From positions 154,174 through 218,173 of the forward strand of contig JAJVDF010000342.1 of NCBI GenBank assembly GCA_022410635.1: a stretch of 64,000 bases of DNA, given 5' to 3'. How positions within the stretch are numbered: the stretch's first letter is position 1; every line of letters starts with the position of its first letter. A model generated the notes under the pieces. The model was not told where the DNA came from. It worked only from the letters and a program-made list of their open reading frames with translations, and did not search any database. This document shows, piece by piece, positions 33,708-44,385 of the stretch. The position numbers were made by a program, and so were the translations under genes. This DNA is from Tretioscincus oriximinensis (lineage: Eukaryota > Chordata > Lepidosauria > Squamata > Gymnophthalmidae).

Positions 33708-34335
33708 CATAGAATCATAGAGTTGGGAGGGAACTCTGGGATCATTGGATCCACTCCTGCTTACTGCAAGATTCTCTACACACTATCACTATTAGTTGTC
33801 TAGTCTCTGAAGACTTTCAGTGACAGGGAATTCACCATCTCCTTTGCAATCTATTTCACTGGTTGATCACCCTTGACTGTCAGAAAAGGGTTTTTTCATG
33901 TCTAATCTATATCTACTTCCTTGTAGTTCCATCCCTTGATTCTAGTCCTTCCACATGCAAAGAGAACAAAACAGATCTCTCTGCTCTATGACAGCTCTCC
34001 AAATATATGTAGATTGCTATAATGTTTCCTCTCAGTCTTCACTTTTGCAAACTAATGGATTGCAAACCTCATGCTTTCCAGATCACTCACCATCTTTATA
34101 ACTCTGAACTTGCTCCGGTTTATCAATGGCCTTTTTAAAGTTGGGGTGTCCAGAACTGATCACAATACACTAAGTCTGATTTGACCAAGGTAGAGTGTAG
34201 AAGAATAATTACTTTGCGTGACCTAGATTCTATGCTCTTCTTAATATGTATATTTAGTCCCCTTAGATTATGATCGTATTAGCATAATGAGTTTACCGAC
34301 TTTTTTATTATATGAAAACTGGACTCATATACTGT
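33708..34335 (-). repeat. CR1 LINE 3' part, ATTCTATGAT-ended type
   Basis: It begins CATAGAATCATAGAGTTGGG and runs in the order of the CR1 3' region reversed. Blocks include CTGAAGACTTTCAGTGACAG, TTCACCATCTCCTTTGCAAT, CCATCCCTTGATTCTAGTCC, TCTGCTCTATGACAGCTCTC and TTTCCTCTCAGTCTTCACTT. It then passes into coding-derived sequence (GGGGTGTCCAGAACTGATCA). About 630 bp, diverged, 5'-truncated. It is the same type as 41580-41995. Confidence 0.88.
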
Positions 34336-35126
34336 ACAATACCATCTTTGACCAGCTTCAGTCTGATTTCTCTGATTTTAGTCTCTATGTCTTTTCTGCT
34401 AATACTTGTATCTGTTTGCTGTTTTTGTTAAGCTCTCTCTTTCTCAGAGGTCCTGATAAAATCTTAAACAATTTTGCTGTCATTCCCCTTTCCACTTGAA
34501 GCCACTTCACTTTCATTTTTTTTATTGCTGTTTTCAGTCTTTAAATTATAAGAACAATCCTTACTATTCAATATTGTTCTTACTGAAATTATTTCTGATC
34601 AATTATTGTGCCCTAATATTGGTTCAATTGCTAATGGCATGCCTCATTAAACATACAAGTTCCCCGGTTAATTCCCATCTTTGCTACCTAGAACTTTTTC
34701 TTTCCAGTTGAATTTAATATTCAGATTTTTAACATTTCCCTCATCTCAGATCCTAATTTATACTATGTATACATTAAAAATTATTTTACATTTATCAAAG
34801 TCTGGAGGTTACACCTTATTATCCTATCTAGTCCAACATCCTGATCTGCTCTTTTTATCCAGAACAAATTGTCAACATTTGGGTGTCAAATTCATGACAC
34901 TGATGAGTACACTTTCCAGTACAAATGCCGTACCAGTGTTGAGAGTCTGTTGTGGAACAAAGCCATATAGTGCATTAACATGTAGTCCGAATCTAAGTGG
35001 ATTGTGGTCATGTCTACAAGGGGCATGGACAAGAACAAGGTTTTTGAGTACATATTGCTGCTCACATTGGTGTTTTACCATTCAACTATTAAATGTAGGT
35101 GCACATAAAAGCACATACAAAATTAA
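34336..35126. other. Unassigned sequence
   Basis: Thymine-rich on the plus strand with scattered frames (34287-35160) but no domain. The left part may still be very old CR1. Confidence 0.4.
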
Positions 35127-35243
35127 TATACTGCTCAGAACAATTAAGGGAACACTTTAACATACACTGCTCAGAACAATTAAGGGAACACTTTAACATA
35201 CACTGTTATGTTAAAGTGTTCCCTTAATTGTTTTGAGCAGTAT
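35127..35243. repeat. Array of Tc1-like terminal repeats (two direct, one inverted)
   Basis: The unit ACTGCTCAGAACAATTAAGG followed by GAACACTTTAACATA occurs at about 35130-35164 and 35165-35199. Its inverted copy follows at about 35207-35243, ending TTGAGCAGTAT. This is the terminus of a well-known Tc1-like family whose ends start TACTGCTCA. There is no internal sequence. Confidence 0.88.
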
Positions 35244-36769
35244 GGTACTGAACTAATAAGATAGAGAAAGGACCTATTACCCTAAATTTTTGAGAACAGA
35301 AATGCTATTACTTTTCTTTCCTTTTTATTTCCCTTGTCTTTTAAGTTCAAAAAACACATTAAAATAACACATGTACATGCTGCTAATTATTATTAGAGAG
35401 AATAATAATTTATGGTTTATTATAAATCCAAATTTTTTAATTCCCACTTCCAGAAGCAGAAAAGCAAAAATTCAAAATAGGTAATGTGAGGGAGCAGAAA
35501 AGAGGACTGTCATTAGTTTTGGACACTAATTCTTTTTGTACCAAGCAGTAGCCAGAAAATAGGATGTCGAACTTTACACAGTGTGAAAAGAAAGATTGTA
35601 AATATTTTATAAAGGGATTCACAGAGATTTTAAATAATAAAATTAAGTCACAGATAAACAGTACAAAACTCTTTTATTTCCTTCACCTGAAAAGAACGTT
35701 TACACAAAATATTTATAAATCTCAAATAAGGAACTAAAGAAAACAAGGTGCAGGTTTTCTATTATTAACCAGAAATGCTAAGAAGGCTTATCATGGCCAT
35801 CATTAGCTTGAATTAAAAGCCTGCAAACATTTCTGTTTATTTATTTCCAGTGAATATAAGCAAATGTAGCATTATTCTTACCCACCTGTGAAAATATTGA
35901 AGAAAACTAATATATTTGAGAACGAGGGTATCAGGATTATCTACAGAATCTCTGAATCATTGGTGTTACTTTATGTTTGCGCCATCTGATCCTGCTGAGT
36001 GAATGCAGTAATATCCTGTCACTTCTGTAATCAAATTGAATTCTAAATAACTTAAGCCCATAAAACCTTGTGTTACACTGACAGCATGAAAAATAACCAC
36101 AGCAATGTTTATTTCAGCATTTTCAGAAATGTCAGTTAAGTGGCACATACTGAAGAAACTCGCAGTGTGTATTTAATAGACACTGTGGCAATTTCCTCAC
36201 AGTCCTCCCTACTGTGGTCAGTATTCCACATTATCCAGATAAACAGCTCCCTTTATAGATGGTAGTATCTGCCAAGTTCAACAATCCCAGGAGATCATGC
36301 TCTGTCTCTATGATGCTGGCAGCCTGCCCACTTCCTGGAAAGAAAATGACAGGAGGGAGTACAATTTAAGGAGATTTCTTTAAAGCATTGTATTCCTCAA
36401 GGTGAACTGGTCAAGTCATCTGCTGGTGCAGTCTAAGAAGTGAACAAAACCACAAACCATTTTGCCAGGCTCCCAGAAATGCCCCTCTTGAATGGTTTGT
36501 TTTCAGTATATGATTGTGATCTCCACCTCCTGCAAATTCAGAGGCTGAGAAAAGTTTGTTTTCAAGCTCAGCAGATAGGGTGTAACGAGGTGGCCCTGGG
36601 ACAAGAACTCGATACATGTTCACTGTTCCAGAATTGGCCCATGTCAAGCACTCAGAGCCAAAACTGTTCTCCACAACATGCACCAAAACTATTTTTATAT
36701 CACCCACCTGGAAATATTGTAACATTTACACAAAATGGAAGCTAGCTATGCGCTCTCTTGTGTCTTCAT
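35244..36769. other. Unassigned sequence
   Basis: No gene or repeat recognised. Frames at 36411-36745 on both strands are about 100 codons without domain signature. Confidence 0.45.
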
Positions 36770-37440
36770 AAGAACATAAGAAGAGCCATACTGGATCAGG
36801 CCATAGCCCATCAAGTCCAGCATTCTGTGTCACACAGAGGCCCACCAGATGCACCTGGGCAATCCGAACAGAGGGAAGCAAAATATGCTCCTGTTCATGA
36901 CTCCATGCAAATAGTATTTCAGGAGTCCTGCCTGTTGCTCCATCCCGGAGGCAACATCCAGACATCCATTCTATACCCTTAGTGTCCATAAACCTGTCTA
37001 GTCCTGTCTTGAAACTACCACTACCTCTTCAGGAAGTAAATTCCAAAGGCTGATGACCCTCTGTCTGTCCTCACTTTTCTGCCCCACAGTTTTAAGGACT
37101 GCCCCTGGTCCTAGTGTTGTGTCTATTCACCTTGTCTATCCCATGCATGATTTTGTACACTTCAATCAGATCACCTCTCAGACCTCGCCTTTCAAGGCTG
37201 AAGGGGCCCAGACGTTGCAGCCGGACTTTGTAAAGGAGGTGCTCCAGACCCTTGATCATTTTTGTTGCCCTTTTCTGCATTTTCTCCAGTTCCAAAATGT
37301 CCCTCTTGAGATGCGGTGACCAGAATTGAACACAGTATTCCAAATGTGGCCTCATCACAGATTTATAAAGAGGCAAAACTACATTTGCTGACTTGTTTTC
37401 GATTCCTTTCCTAATTTCCATATTTCATGTGCTGCTTTGG
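36770..37440 (-). mobile_element. CR1 LINE fragment, 3' end to ORF2 C-terminus
   Basis: It starts with the inverted tail AAGAACATAAGAAGAGCCAT. After the 3' UTR, the minus-strand frame 37421-37092 shows KGIENKSANVVLPLYKSVMR, LEYCVQFWSPHLKRDILELE, KRATKMIKGLEHLLY and FSLERRGLRGDLIEVYKIMH. That is the C-terminal region of the CR1 reverse transcriptase protein. The frame is lost near 37140. The sequence is close to 22320-23188, so both come from the same subfamily. Confidence 0.93.
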
Positions 37441-37629
37441 TATGGCATTTTGAAAGAGTTATTTGCACCTGTTACCATCACAACACGATAACTCAGCTGC
37501 ATATTCATTTTTCTCAAAATATTCATCTTTCCTCCTGTCAAAGCTCCCATGATGCTTTTTCCATTTCATTCTATCTGCTTTTGCTACAAATCTCCACTTT
37601 GGTAACTACATAAAGAAAGAAGTCAAGGT
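37441..37629. other. Unassigned sequence
   Basis: A short spacer between two CR1 copies; nothing recognised. Confidence 0.4.
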
Positions 37630-37806
37630 AAGAACATAAGAGAAGCTTACCTGGATCAGATTACAAAGCCAATCTAGTCCAACCTCCTGTTTCATGCAGT
37701 AACCACCATTTGCTTCTGGGTGTTCTTAGACAAGCCTAAAACTCCACCTGCTCTCAACTCACTCCAATTGGCATCTTGCCTGTCCCTTCAATCTGAAGAT
37801 GTTGCC
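37630..37806 (-). repeat. CR1 LINE 3' end fragment
   Basis: AAGAACATAAGAGAAGCTTA, CCAATCTAGTCCAACCTCCT, ACCACCATTTGCTTCTGGGT and CACCTGCTCTCAACTCACTC appear in the CR1 3' UTR order, reversed. It is more diverged than the neighbouring copy at 36770. Confidence 0.8.
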
Positions 37807-39894
37807 TAGACCTTGATTTCAGTAACTATTGGTATAATCTGGTCCCCATTAAAGCATGTGTCCTCCACGAAAAGAAGATAGGCACTGGTTGGTATCATGT
37901 AACTCCAAGTGCTACCAACAAACACAAGACAATACTGTGATTGCTTTTCCTCTATAGTGGGCAGCAGCAAAAAGCAATTTATCTTTAGACTCTGCATTGT
38001 TTCTTGTCATGGAAGTAATTTTTTACATTCTGACTGCAAAAATCAGATGTTCATCTATTCCATAAGAGGAATTATGTTAGTGTTTTCATAAGATGATCAT
38101 CCCTAGACTTTGACTATTCCCTAGACATAATATCCACTTCTCTTTGTTTAAGCATCCACCAGGTTATTGTGATAATGAAATTTTATTTTAAAGATAAAGA
38201 TAAAAATTTTCCTGGCATTAATATTCCCTCCAGACTATTTTTCTATAAATAAAAAGCATCCTTTTTTTTTCTTCTAAAGAGTAATATATTTCTTTCCTCC
38301 TCCTGTGAGGTTAGCAGTTGTAACTGGAGGAAATCAAATGCAATGTTTAAGCTGCTGTTCACACTTTCTGATTATGCTAAAGTTATAAACTAACATCTGG
38401 AATGTCACCTTATATTTTGCAAACCATCATCCAGAGCCTATCCATGCTCAAAATTCTGAGTAAAGGAAGAACAAACGTAACCAAGTAATTCCTCCTATTG
38501 TTTTACCACCAGAACTTAGTGTTGAAAGGCCAGGTAATCAACTACTCTGGAATAACTGTTGATGAATGTCAGGTGCATCTGATAAGACCTGGGTGTATAA
38601 TTTGAGAGTTCCTATTCCTTCTCTGCTATATGTCAAAGTTACTCAGAAATAGCACAGACTAGCTGACTATAGTTTGAATGTTTCCATTGTTCATAGAGAG
38701 TGTATCATTTTTGTCATTTACCTCATTCTTTTAGTTTTTTGGGGGCTGACAATCTGTTCCTTGGTGTTAGGCAACTGAACAGGATAAATGTGCCAATATA
38801 ATGTTCACCCCACTATACAACAGCAGGTGTAACTAATGCAGTAGTTGGGAATTTTTTCCACATTTTCTTTGGTTTAAGGTTTCATGGCTTCCATGACAAT
38901 CACAAGACCATCCTAGTACATTGATACACCTAAGCATGTGTCAGAACATACTCCTAACCTGTTCTGTGTTTCATAGGGAGAAAAACTGGAGGATTTATTT
39001 CTATGATCCTCCCTCAGAGACCTATTGAACCCAATAAGTTCCTAAATATTCTGGGAGTGTTTCAGCTGGTCTAGATAGTCTCTTTTGAAGACTTTATTGG
39101 CACTCTAAAAATCAAAGATACTTCAGTAGTTCATACATACATAATGAAGCATTCTTGACAGAATGAACCTTGTGAAAATAGTAGGTATAGATCTGCTTCT
39201 CTTTTATGTTCATCAGTTGTTGGAGGAGATGGCAGAGTGCAGAATCACCTAATAATCATGACTGATATACTGGAGCAGCAGTGTATTAATACTAGTAACA
39301 GTTATAATAGTACATTAGTACTTTAATAGTAATAGTAATTTTAGGCTAGATGATTTAGGCTAAATAATGATTACCATTGTTGTGGAACTTGACAATTCAC
39401 TGCATAAACATAAATTCAAATTCATAATTTTCCCATTACTTACACTACTAAATAACTGCAACCAGAGATAGCAAATGTTGTAAATGTTTTATGAAGATTT
39501 CTAACTTTTTTTTTGCTTGTTCGCTCCAAGAAGTGGGCAGCATTTTTTCTGTCAGACTAGAATTTATGGTTAGGAATTTATGATTATGTTAGAATTAAGT
39601 AGATATTCTATAACTGTGTGACTTAAGTTTTCTATTTAGAACCAATCCATGAATCTCCTTTAGCTGATGCTAAAGCTAAGTATAAACTACAATAACAAAT
39701 AAGCAAGGACATTCAAATTAAAATGATGGACCAAGTTATAATATCTGAATCTGGAAGGAGCTAAAGCATATAACACTGATAGATTACATAAAGTAAAGTA
39801 CATTGTCTAGACAGGGACAATATTTACCAACTATGTCTCCAACTTTAAAAATTTACTATACAGTATATTGGCTACATAAGGTAAGTCCATATGT
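37807..39894. other. Unassigned sequence
   Basis: About 2 kb with no repeat or gene that I recognise. Frames are under 65 codons. Confidence 0.45.
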
Positions 39895-40205
39895 GTTCTT
39901 TAAAAAAAAATGCATTTGGCACGTGTCCCATTTTACCTTGTCTTTCCAAGCTGTTGCAACTCTTTGCATAGCAATCGCATCACATGACGAGCTCCGGAAG
40001 GCATTGCTGCATTTGCCTTATTACAATCCCCAGCATTCTCTGCAAGCCTGCATATAATTCCCAGGTATTCTCTGTGAACCAAGAGCCACAGAACATTCTT
40101 TCAAACTTTACAAAATGCCAGATGCCGAATCAGATAAAATGCAGTGGGTAGTTTTGCAGCAAAGGTCTTTTCAGCGAATTGAACACTGGACATGTGTGAC
40201 TCCAT
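39895..40205. mobile_element. MITE family A, copy 3
   Basis: Shared core: TTGCATAGCAATCGCATCAC, ATGACGAGCTCCGGAAGGCA, TTGCTGCATTTGCCTTATTA, CAATCCCCAGCATTCTCTGC, AAGGTCTTTTCAGCGAATTG. Ends are not resolved. Confidence 0.65.
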
Positions 40206-41412
40206 GGGGCAGACAGATGTAATGTCATATCCAACTTGCTGTATATCATGCATGAGGATTGGCCCCTACTTTATTAGACTTCCATCTTGTCTTTTAGATC
40301 CATTTACTGCAACCACAAGCAAGAAATAAGCACGGGGACATTCTCTTTTAGTACAATTCTCCTTGAAATGAATGGGCTGACATATCACATATACATTAAC
40401 TACTGAACTGGGATGCATAGTGATTACTCAAGCCTATGCCTCCCAAAGGTACTCAATACAGTGTCAGGGGAGTATAGTGGGGGAAACATAAAAGAACTGC
40501 TATAATTTACTATTAATTTCACAACACAACAGGTTCAAGTTCATGGAAGTTGCCTGACGTAAGGTATCTGAGGCTCCCTAGGCAGTTGCATGGAGGAAGG
40601 GTAGATTCAGTTATGACATAGTTTTAATGGACCACTTCTGGACTGTCTCAGTACGTTATGGGCCCAACCATTTTGCAAGATGCACCTCTGGTCTTTGCTG
40701 TAGAATGAAAGATTAAAAATCTACAATAAGTGATCTTAGTAAATCTATTGATCAGGATAGATGTCAAAATGTGAGTTTATATTGACAGCTCTGTGAAGCA
40801 GAGGTGAAGGACCTGTGAGAAGATCTGCTCTCAAAGAGGCATAGAATATAATTTCTTTAAGGCTTTGGGAGAGTTTCAGTTCACATGGCTGGTGCGTTTG
40901 TTGAAGGTCCAACTTCACTGAGGAATCAATGGCAGGAGGGAGTAATTGGCTTGTTAAGTCCCAAATTAAGTTGATGCCTTTTATATTATTTTAAGTAAAG
41001 TTTAATGACAGGAAAAGTACTTCAATATTTAATGTGACCCGCCAACCAAAGGGCTGATGACTGGCATTGTTCAGGATTTTACTGTGAATGCTTATGAACA
41101 TGCAACAAATCCTAACAAGAAAAAAAGAATGGTTTGAAAATACATTTTTCAATGCTTGTAAAATGTATTTTTTCCATGCATTGTTTGTGACGACAAAAGC
41201 TGTCCTTCATTGTGGAGCTTTTCAAGGTGCACTTTTATATTTGGGGCTGAAGAAAGAAAAAGAAAGAAAATACAGTTCTTTCTGCACGTTTTACAGACAC
41301 ATGATATTATACATGCTTTAAAGATTGCACCACGAATGGTGATTCACATGCTGGTTTTATCATCACTACAAAAATGTGTGTCTGGACGCACCCTAAATCT
41401 ATGGCTTTAAAG
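40206..41412. other. Unassigned sequence
   Basis: No gene or repeat recognised. Confidence 0.45.
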
Positions 41413-41579
41413 CAAAGTGGTAGCTGACAGACTGGATAGCGGAGACAGGATTAGACAAGTTCATGGAAGCCAAGGGTATAAATAGCTACTAGGATGGCTT
41501 TCTTGATAAGCCTCCAAGTTGGAGCAACACCTGAAATACTATTTGCAAGGAGTTGAGAACAGTTGAGGGTTTTGACTTA
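41413..41579 (+). repeat. CR1 LINE 3' UTR, part 1 (host of a nested CR1)
   Basis: GTGGTAGCTGACAGACTGGA, TTAGACAAGTTCATGGAAGC, CCAAGGGTATAAATAGCTAC, TTGGAGCAACACCTGAAATA and GAGGGTTTTGACT are the plus-oriented CR1 3' UTR. The copy resumes near 41996. Confidence 0.83.
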
Positions 41580-41995
41580 ATCATAGAATTATAGAGTCGG
41601 AAGGGACCTCCAGGGTCTTTGAGTCCAACTCCCTGCTCAATGCAGGATTCATTAAACCATGCCAGAAAGGTGACTGTCCAGTCTCTGTTTGAAGACTTCC
41701 AGTGAAGGTGAACTCACCACCTCCTGTGGCAACCTGTTAGAAAGATTTTTTTTCTGATATCTAATCTAAATCTCCTCCCTTGCATCCCATTGTTTCTAGT
41801 CCTTCCATGTGCTTAGGAGAACAATGCTGATCCCTCTGCTCTGTGATAGCCCTTTATATATTTGTAGGCAGCTATCAGGTCTCCTCTCAGTCTTCTCTTT
41901 TGCAGACTAAACATCCCTGGATCCTTTAACTGTTACTCATAGGACATGGTTTCCAGACCACACACCATCCTTGTAACTCTCTTTTGAACTTGCTC
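41580..41995 (-). repeat. CR1 LINE of the ATTCTATGAT-ended type, inserted in another CR1
   Basis: It begins ATCATAGAATTATAGAGTCG then GAAGGGACCTCCAGGGTC. It continues through TGCAGGATTCATTAAACCAT, CTCACCACCTCCTGTGGCAA, GTTTCTAGTCCTTCCATGTG, CTGATCCCTCTGCTCTGTGA and CTCCTCTCAGTCTTCTCTTT to GAACTTGCTC. 5'-truncated at about 415 bp and opposite in orientation to its host. Confidence 0.85.
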
Positions 41996-42100
41996 TTCTG
42001 CTTCATACTGTTCAAGTGCAATTGGTGGGCCAGTGGATGAGACAGAATGTTGGACTAGATGGGCTCTGGTCTGAATCACAGGGCTCTTATGTTCTTATAT
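41996..42100 (+). repeat. CR1 LINE 3' UTR, part 2
   Basis: It continues the copy of 41413-41579: TGTTCAAGTGCAATTGGTGG, GACAGAATGTTGGACTAGAT, GGGCTCTGGTCTGAATCACA and the terminal CTCTTATGTTCTTAT. Confidence 0.85.
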
Positions 42101-42270
42101 TTTTAGAGCATTTGAACAATAGTCATTTTGCTTTGCATCAAAACAACTTTGCTGCATTTAGCCAGTCTGGTAAGGGTGCCAAACACATTGGAGCCATGTC
42201 CATTAACACAACAACCCTGAGGAGGAGAAACTGCCCTGGTGGAATTCTTCCTTGAACATCCTCATTCTCA

Positions 42271-42385
42271 GGTCCTGTCCACACTGAGCCTTATTCTGGG
42301 CTTTATCTTGGAACTGGCACCTGCCATCTACTATTGAGATGTATTTAGATATATCCCAGAATAAGGATCAGTGGGGACAGAGCCC
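42271..42385. mobile_element. Short MITE, GTCC..ACTGAGCCTTATTCTGGG family
   Basis: 115 bp. The left end is GGTCCTGTCCACACTGAGCC then TTATTCTGGG. The right end reversed is GGGCTCTGTCCCCACTGATC then CTTATTCTGGG. It is nearly all terminal repeat. Confidence 0.82.
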
Positions 42386-43394
42386 TAGTGTCTGGACAGA
42401 CAGCAATGGCATGGATAAGTTATCTTGAAGATGAATCCTTAAGGAGCAGGTGGACAATCTCAAAATATGGAAGGACAAATGAACCCAGTATCCCAGTAAA
42501 AGGATTGCTAGATCCTGGTACATAAGAGGGCCATTTTCAGGCTTCTTATATGGAACCTTTATGACTTCTTTATACATTTTATACTTAGTGCCATTTCAAA
42601 GCAGTCTGCATAATAAGAACCATTATTATTATTCTATTCCAGCTTGAATTAAAGTTGAATTTTGTGCAGCGTTTTGACTCATCCCGTTCTACTCAAATAG
42701 GTTAAAATTTGGCACAGACTCATATTGATGTATAATTTTAACTAAAAAAAGGTTGCACGTTTTATCCTGAATGTGGATGACCAGTGCCTTTTTTGTGGGT
42801 GCACTGCTAGGCTCCTTATTTCCTTAAAGCTCTTAATCAGTAAGCATGGATAGAGAGAACATTGTCTGTACGTTCTAGTGCATAAACACACGTCTTCAAG
42901 AAAGGTATAGAATTGCAGGGAGGGACTGGGAGGAAGTTTCGCTGCAGATTTACAAAAAGGGAAGCAACTAAAAATCTAGAAGGGGAAATAGTATCTTTAA
43001 ATTTTCAAATATGCACAGTGTCCAAAGTTGACATCTTCTATCTCAAAAAGTATTTATTAAACATGTTGTTTTGTTTCAAAATATTCATAGGATTATCTTT
43101 GGTCTTGCTTTCTCACTCAATGATTTTTTTTCATCCAGAGAAGGAATGTTCATATCTCTCAGTATTTTCTTTTAATTACTTCATCCATTATTACAAATGT
43201 AAACCTTAATTTTAACATATATTACACTTTCAAGCCTCAAAATGTTTGCCAGCAAAAATACTGTACTGATAAACAATTATCTGTCTGTCTCTCTTTATGT
43301 GTGTGTGCAGAGATTTAGAGAGAAAGAAAGATTTGAATGCTTCTATCGGATCATTATTAAAATTCTGTATTTTATTTCCAATGAATTTTGTCTT
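42386..43394. other. Unassigned sequence
   Basis: No repeat or gene recognised. The 98-codon plus frame at 42913-43209 has a hydrophobic stretch but no start context or family. Confidence 0.4.
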
Positions 43395-43580
43395 GGGCCC
43401 TAGCTTTCTGATGGAGCCCCTCTCTCATATAGAATTGCCTGTACACTAAGATCTCAAAGAGAAGGCCTCCTGGTATTTCCTCCCCTTGCAGAGATGCTGG
43501 GTAATGGCACGAAGGAGGTCCTTCTCCATGGTAGCCACCACACCCTGGAATAGCCTCTTTCTAGAGGCTCCCCCTCTAGA
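43395..43580 (+). repeat. L2-like LINE, part 1 (host of a SINE)
   Basis: GGTCCTTCTCCATGGTAGCC, ACCACACCCTGGAATAGCCT and CTTTCTAGAGGC correspond to the ORF2 C-terminus of L2-type LINEs (a W-N-S-L-like block). It resumes at 43897. Confidence 0.65.
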
Positions 43581-43889
43581 AAGCAGGCACGGATAACACA
43601 GTTGCTAAGGAATCCGTCTCTCACCTGTGAGATGGGGTTTCGAAGCCCTGTGTGGGACGTGGGGAGGGGTGAGCACCTTCCACTAGTCTGTAGCTCTAGC
43701 CAACCCAGCTACTCGAAAGCAAGAATTGCAAGAAATTGCAACTGACTGCAAGTAGATACATGAGAACCACCATAGCATGGTGGGGAAGATAGAATGTAAG
43801 CATTAGGGCAAAATACCCTTGTAAGCTGCTCTGAGTCCCTTTGAAAGGTGAGAAAAGCAGAGTATAAGAACCCAGTTCTTCTTCTTCTT
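43581..43889 (+). mobile_element. tRNA-headed SINE with L2-like tail and (TTC)n end
   Basis: 309 bp. The head shows an A-box-like TAACACAGTTGCTAAGG and a B-box-like GGTTTCGAAGCCC. The body contains TAGCTCTAGCCAACCCAGCT and GCAAGAATTGCAAGAAATTG. The end reads TAAGCTGCTCTGAGTCCCTT, GAAAGGTGAGAAAAGCAGAG and TATAAGAACCC, then TTC repeats. CTCTAGA flanks it at 43574-43580 and 43890-43896. The same family is present reversed at 58926-59973. Confidence 0.85.
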
Positions 43890-43896
43890 CTCTAGA

Positions 43897-44160
43897 GGCT
43901 ATATTGTACATTTTTAGATGCCTGGTAAAAATATACGTATTCACCCAGGCTTTTGATGCCTAAATATTGTAGCTCCCTCTGCATTCTGTCTTTCTAGAGA
44001 GGATGGGTGAGTTGCAGGATGAAGGTGAGAGGGTATGGAACTTCTTAATGTTTTTTGTTATTGTTTTCCTGTTCTTGTTACCTATCTTGGGACCATTGGT
44101 GAAGGGTGGGATACAAACCTTTCAAAATGAATAAATAAATAAAATAAAATAAAATACTTT
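43897..44160 (+). repeat. L2-like LINE, part 2, 3' end
   Basis: It continues from 43580 and finishes TACCTATCTTGGGACCATTG, GTGAAGGGTGGGATACAAAC and an AATAAATAAA-type tail, the L2-like terminus. Confidence 0.75.
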
Positions 44161-44289
44161 CCTTCCCGAACCCCCAGATTTAATAGCTAATTTATTCCAC
44201 ATCTTCATAATTGTGGTAATAGATGCCTGCAGAGGTGTACCTCTGTGGACGTGACCTTCCTGTCACAGGAAAGATGATGTGAGAGATTT

Positions 44290-44385
44290 TATTGATTTAA
44301 TTAGGAATTTATACCCCACTCTTCACCAAAGATTCCCAGAGCAGGTAACAGAAAATTAACAGCAATTCAAAAACATATTAGTAAG
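44290..44385 (-). repeat. L2-like LINE 3' tail
   Basis: TTTATACCCCACTCTTCACC then AAAGATTCCCAGAGCAGGTA is the reversed L2-like end. It is short and diverged. Confidence 0.6.

Noticed and set aside
35127..35243. CRISPR-like short direct repeats
   Set aside because: Only two direct copies plus one inverted, and they match Tc1 termini.
43581..43650. tRNA-like sequence with A and B boxes
   Set aside because: It is the head of a SINE; the cloverleaf is not intact and the body continues into the SINE.
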